Source: Bacteriovoracaceae bacterium UBA4097
GTDB taxonomy: Bacteria; Bdellovibrionota; Bacteriovoracia; Bacteriovoracales; Bacteriovoracaceae
Direction: 5' to 3'
DNA length: 64,000 nt
Assembly (NCBI GenBank): GCA_002381765.1
Contig: DFXX01000030.1
Span: 16,219-80,218 of the forward strand
The translations under genes and the position numbers were made by a program. The notes beneath the pieces are model-generated. The model was not told where the DNA came from, made no database searches, and worked only from the letters and a program-made list of their open reading frames with translations. Shown here in pieces: positions 60,856 through 64,000 of the stretch; position 1 is the stretch's first letter, and each line of letters starts with the position of its first letter.

Positions 60856-61368
60856 ATGTCAGCTTTGATTGTAACTGCTAAAATCAATAAGCTAGTAGCT
60901 CATCCCGATGCTAAGAAGCTCAAACTTTGCACAGTCTTCGACGGTAAAGAAGAGCATCAAATTGTTTGTGGAGCGGCCAATGCCCGGGAAGGTATGATCA
61001 CCGTTCTGGCCAAGACCGGGGCCACTCTCTCTAACGGAATGAAAATTGAGAAAGCTAATCTTCGTGGAATTGATTCCTTTGGCATGCTTTGCTCGGCCAA
61101 GGAATTGGGCTTAGTAGACGAAGGTGGGATCGTGGATCTTCCACCAGATACTAAATTAGGGGAAGATTTTAATAATTTTTCACCAGAACTATTCTCTTCT
61201 ATTCCTTGGTTCTCTTTTGAGGAAAAAGAGGCCTTATGGCAGAAAAAGAACTCCAAGGATATTACCGTGACCAGAGATGGCAGTCTTCCAGAGAATAAAG
61301 ATCAGTACGTCTTACTCTCTAAAACTTACTGGAAAGATGGTGAATACCTTCACCGCCATTTTCTCTAG
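60856..61368 (+). CDS. Free-standing tRNA-binding (PheT N-terminal/YtpR-like) domain protein
   Basis: A 170-residue protein whose first 115 residues match the tRNA-binding OB domain found at the N-terminus of PheT and in YtpR: LVAHPDAKKLKLCTV, IVCGAANAREGMITV, and GIDSFGMLCSAKELGL with the GIVDLPPD ending. No synthetase domain follows. The C-terminal 55 residues are charged and have an FL end. It may be a tRNA chaperone or a synthetase accessory. The stop overlaps that of the receiver gene as CTAG. Confidence 0.82.
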   Translation: MSALIVTAKINKLVAHPDAKKLKLCTVFDGKEEHQIVCGAANAREGMITVLAKTGATLSNGMKIEKANLRGIDSFGMLCSAKELGLVDEGGIVDLPPDTKLGEDFNNFSPELFSSIPWFSFEEKEALWQKKNSKDITVTRDGSLPENKDQYVLLSKTYWKDGEYLHRHFL

Positions 61369-61715
61369 GCCTTAAGAATTTCTTTTAGTAAGTCGGGAAT
61401 TTTAAAAGGATCAATAGTGCGGTCGAGTTCGCCAAGCTTCTTTTGAATGAAATCCAGTTCAGAAGTGGGGTCTATCAGGATAACGGGAATATCCAAAAAT
61501 TGTTTGGTTTCTTCATACTGCCTCTTCAGAGCTTCCACATCTTTAAGGCCCGTTTTACTATCCAGAACGATAACCTCGGGTCTTAAATCTTCGATTAAAT
61601 ATCCAAAATCAGAAACATTCGAGATGGTATAGATCTTTAAATCTCTTTTATTAAAGACTTTTTCAATCAAACCTGTGGCAAAAGTATTTTCATCTATCCA
61701 GAGAACCAGACCCAT
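61365..61715 (-). CDS. Single-domain receiver protein
   Basis: A 116-residue CheY-like domain. The acidic site is at LWIDENT, the phosphoacceptor Asp in VIVLDSKT (about D51), and the position of the usual Lys of KPF reads IDPFKI. The Lys is therefore shifted or lost, and phosphorylation is doubtful. No output domain is present. It may be part of a chemotaxis- or stress-type relay. It is divergent from the 61764 gene; the two starts are about 48 nt apart. Confidence 0.7.
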   Translation of the reverse strand: MGLVLWIDENTFATGLIEKVFNKRDLKIYTISNVSDFGYLIEDLRPEVIVLDSKTGLKDVEALKRQYEETKQFLDIPVILIDPTSELDFIQKKLGELDRTIDPFKIPDLLKEILKA

Positions 61716-61728
61716 GACTCTTCATCCT

Positions 61729-61757
61729 TTGACAACTGTACCCGTGATAACTACCAT
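61729..61757 (+). promoter_or_regulatory. Predicted promoter for a possibly leaderless mRNA
   Basis: A perfect TTGACA (61729-61734) and TACCAT (61752-61757) with 17 nt between. Transcription would begin near 61764, which is the A of the start codon of the next gene, and no ribosome binding site is seen upstream of it. Confidence 0.4.
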
Positions 61758-61763
61758 CTCGCT

Positions 61764-62048
61764 ATGGAAAAAGAAAAGCTCAAAATCCAGGTACTGGACG
61801 TACAAACCGACCAGATTCTCTTCGAATGCCCTATTGGGGATTCTGAGAAGGCCTATGAGTATGCGGCCCAAATGGAAGAAATGGGCCTGGATGTAAAGGT
61901 ACAGAGTCCTACCCTTTCCCAAACCCTGACCTCTTCTCTAGGATTATCTAGAGAAGAAATTGCTGAGTATGAGAGAAGTATGGAAGAAGAGATTGAGCAT
62001 CATGATGGCTCTTGCTGCTTTGAAAAATCAGATAAAGACATCCACTAG
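61764..62048 (+). CDS. Small acidic hypothetical protein
   Basis: A 94-residue protein with no signal peptide. A small alpha/beta part is seen: KLKIQVLDVQTDQILFECP, EKAYEYAAQMEEMGLDVKVQ (a ferredoxin-like beta-alpha-beta pattern). An acidic region ends in EEEIEHHDGSCCFEKS, where His and Cys pairs might hold a metal. No known family. The ATG lacks a Shine-Dalgarno and the promoter above would make it leaderless. Its stop overlaps the convergent receptor gene as CTAG. Confidence 0.6.
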   Translation: MEKEKLKIQVLDVQTDQILFECPIGDSEKAYEYAAQMEEMGLDVKVQSPTLSQTLTSSLGLSREEIAEYERSMEEEIEHHDGSCCFEKSDKDIH

Positions 62049-63841
62049 AACTTTTTTCCATAGTGAAGAAAAACCGACCTTGGCATGACACTATATCCGT
62101 AAACCTCTTCATAATTTCGATCAAATACATTCTTAACTAATATTCCATAAGAAGAAGAACCCATTTCAATACGGCCACCCAATTCTACTGTTTCAAACTC
62201 ATTAAGCTTTACGAAATTTCCGTTGTCTGAAATATCCGTGCGCTCTGAGAAGAATTGAATATTTGAATAGAATTCAAGTGCTTCTAAGGCAAAATAAGCG
62301 AGCTTGAGATTATATTGTCGGTTTGGTCTTCTAAGGATCTCTCCATCTGTATTACGAAAACTTTGATGGGTAAGACTTGGTCTTACTCGGAAGCTTCCTA
62401 AAGTACCATCAAGAGCAAACTCAATCCCTTCCGAGATAAAGTCATTCTGATTTCTAAAGCCCTGATTGGTAAAGGTAATAAGATTTGCGAGATTGTTTCT
62501 GAAAACCGAGGCCTCAATACTCAGTGTTTCTAATGAATATGACCACTTCCCAACCCAAGAATGATTTCTTTCTGGAACAAGGTCCTTGTATCCGATCTGC
62601 TGCCCAAAGAGATCTGGCCCGTACAGCTGATAAAGCGAAGGGGCCTTATATCCCTGAGAGTATTGCAAAGAGAGGGCCTGTGAAGCAAAGGAGTATTCAA
62701 CACCGGCTGAACCTGTTTGAAAACCTCCATAGCGACTGTGATTCTCAAGCCGCATACCCATTTGGAATTTCAAAGAATCTTTTTTGATAGCACTTTGAAT
62801 AAAGGTGGAAAAGAGATTTGCCTCTTTTTCAAGAGAGCTATCAAGATACTCTTCCTGCTCATGACCAAGTCCCAAAAGAAACTGATAATGTTTATTTTCC
62901 TTAATATATGTGAGTTCATTTTGCACGAGGTTACTCTCATAGGAATTTCTACCACTGGCCTCAGTTTTAATCTCTCTTTGATGACGAGAAAGACCATTTC
63001 TCAGTGTAACTGCAGAATTGGAGCTTAATTCATGATTGGTTTTTTGTTGAATAAGATACTGATCACTGCGAGCTGCATCCTGCGAATTATCTTCATTCAC
63101 TCCATCGAGCTCATTATTTCCTCTCAAAAACGAGATGAGAAAATCGCTTTCCCAACTCTTTGCCCAGCGATGTCGTGAAGAAGAAGTAAGCTGAGTAATA
63201 TGCGCACCATCTCTCTCCTTCGCTCCATATCTTTTTTGATTCAAGCGCGAAATCCCATCGGTTCTCAAAGAACTCCAAGTAAGGGATCCTTGATGCTCAT
63301 CTCCTTTCTTCCAATCTTTTGAGAGAGAAGAATCAAGAGTGCCAAAACTTCCTGCATTGATACTCAGCCTGGTTTCAGGAGCATTTTCTCCTTTTCTTGA
63401 CTTCATATCAATTAATCCCCCCATCGCATCTGAGCCGAATAAGACGGCCTGGGGCCCCTTATAGAGGGTGACTTCCTTCAGAAAGGGAGTCATGAGAAAG
63501 GCAGAATCAAACTGGCGATCGGTATTGGAAGGATCATTAATTTTAAGACTATCGATAGTAAAAGATACGTGGCGAGCTTCAGTACCCCGGATGAAATAAG
63601 ATACTCTACTTCCCGGTCCTCCATTCTGACTCGAGATAACTCCACTCACGTCATCCAATGACTCTGATAAGAGCGCTGAATTTTGTCTTTCAAAGCTTTG
63701 AGGATTAAGTTTTTCCGAACTACCCAAATGAAAATCGGATAAGTCTTTTTCTGCTGTAACTTCGATAGCATCAAGGACTTCATCAGAATGAGCAGGAAGT
63801 GAAAAACCAAGCAGGAATAACAAGAAACAGATTACCGACAT
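62045..63841 (-). CDS. TonB-dependent outer-membrane receptor, probably for cobalamin (BtuB-like)
   Basis: A 598-residue receptor. The start is set at the ATG of MSVICFLLFLLGFSLPAHSD, with GGAGGAA in front; a longer frame runs into the riboswitch. A signal peptide (about 1-18) is followed by a TonB-box-like LDAIEVTAEKDL and a plug (about 35-150, with VSGVISSQNGGPGSRVSYFIRG and FGSDAMGGLIDMKS). A barrel follows with many aromatic-girdled strands and ends in HYGKKF (terminal Phe). The small size fits BtuB (614 in E. coli). The upstream cobalamin riboswitch makes vitamin B12 the likely ligand; TonB energises uptake. Confidence 0.9.
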   Translation of the reverse strand: MSVICFLLFLLGFSLPAHSDEVLDAIEVTAEKDLSDFHLGSSEKLNPQSFERQNSALLSESLDDVSGVISSQNGGPGSRVSYFIRGTEARHVSFTIDSLKINDPSNTDRQFDSAFLMTPFLKEVTLYKGPQAVLFGSDAMGGLIDMKSRKGENAPETRLSINAGSFGTLDSSLSKDWKKGDEHQGSLTWSSLRTDGISRLNQKRYGAKERDGAHITQLTSSSRHRWAKSWESDFLISFLRGNNELDGVNEDNSQDAARSDQYLIQQKTNHELSSNSAVTLRNGLSRHQREIKTEASGRNSYESNLVQNELTYIKENKHYQFLLGLGHEQEEYLDSSLEKEANLFSTFIQSAIKKDSLKFQMGMRLENHSRYGGFQTGSAGVEYSFASQALSLQYSQGYKAPSLYQLYGPDLFGQQIGYKDLVPERNHSWVGKWSYSLETLSIEASVFRNNLANLITFTNQGFRNQNDFISEGIEFALDGTLGSFRVRPSLTHQSFRNTDGEILRRPNRQYNLKLAYFALEALEFYSNIQFFSERTDISDNGNFVKLNEFETVELGGRIEMGSSSYGILVKNVFDRNYEEVYGYSVMPRSVFLHYGKKF

Positions 63842-63852
63842 TTTTTCCTCCC

Positions 63853-63990
63853 CGGGAATGTCTGCTCCATCTTGCTCGTATCTGACTTCCTCATATGAGG
63901 TTACAGTTGCGGGACAGTGCTGGATTCTCACCAGCTTCCGAGATCAAGATGTGTGGATCTAAAGTATGAGAGAATCAAAAAGGTGTCACG
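63853..63990 (-). promoter_or_regulatory. Cobalamin (B12) riboswitch
   Basis: Read on the minus strand, the segment has GGTGAGAATCCAGCACTGTC followed by CCGCAACTGTAA, and then AAGTCAGATAC. These are the conserved core and B12-box of cobalamin riboswitches. The latter lies 30-40 nt before the receptor start. A TATGAG and CCTCATATGAGG palindrome lies in between. The 5' stem runs near the window edge (63960-64000). Binding of adenosylcobalamin should repress the receptor. The element is recognised by motif only and not folded. Confidence 0.93.
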
Positions 63991-64000
63991 TACCTCATAT

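Noticed and set aside
1..64000. CRISPR arrays, IS elements, prophage, tRNA or rRNA
   Set aside because: No repeats with regular spacers, transposase or phage-like genes, and no cloverleaf-like or rRNA-like sequence was recognised by eye.

Overview
The window is a densely packed stretch of bacterial chromosome of moderate-to-low GC, with almost no intergenic space. No rRNA, tRNA, insertion sequence, prophage or CRISPR array was recognised. Gene content suggests a Gram-negative bacterium: lnt, kdsD, a BamC-like lipoprotein, a TonB-dependent receptor, mltG and many signal-peptide and lipobox proteins. The mix of secreted proteases, degenerate HD-GYP and receiver proteins and very tight packing resembles the Bdellovibrionota (Bacteriovorax/Peredibacter-like predators). 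That assignment is inference; no marker here proves it.

Layout. 1-930: two outward-facing gene remnants (a frameshifted SatD-like gene and an unidentified plus-strand fragment). 936-9109: secreted or outer-membrane proteins, two GNAT proteins (one fused to a nitrilase domain), a tandem pair of secreted paralogues and a proton-channel/vWA pair. 9180-15951: ilvE, a Ser-rich anchored protein, a Na+/H+ antiporter, a ferredoxin, a phosphohexomutase and queC. 15952-23632: a minus-strand run ending in dnaE, with a FlgT-like lipoprotein and a degenerate HD-GYP protein. 23844-25686: methionine-salvage operon mtnB-mtnD-mtnC. 26147-29901: guaB-guaA and an OmpR-type regulator, with a 31-nt palindrome touching the guaB start codon. 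30050-35308: FecR/TPR-like pair, hypothetical proteins, a DUF2254 membrane protein and a HIT protein. 35312-40961: murA, prmC, prfA, a DUF1385 protein and rho. 41219-50047: dinB, ruvX, mltG, a degenerate trypsin-like lipoprotein, a flavin reductase, a DksA-like protein, a subtilase, lnt and kdsD. 50096-54365: HEAT-repeat and coiled-coil proteins, a SuhB-like phosphatase, yacG and pabC. 54446-60260: a coenzyme A cluster (KARI-like reductase, panB, coaX, coaBC, panC) running into hflX. 60308-64000: a DnaA-domain-I-only protein, a free-standing tRNA-binding domain, a receiver domain, and a TonB-dependent receptor behind a cobalamin riboswitch.

How genes work together. The pan/coa cluster covers ketoisovalerate to 4'-phosphopantetheine except panD, and the KARI-like enzyme sits where panE would be expected. 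mtnB/D/C supply the later steps of methionine salvage. guaB and guaA convert IMP to GMP. prfA and prmC are a release factor and its methyltransferase; prmC appears to begin at an ATA codon overlapping the prfA stop. A window-wide feature is that convergent genes abut or overlap at their 3' ends, five times through one shared 4-nt palindromic stop.
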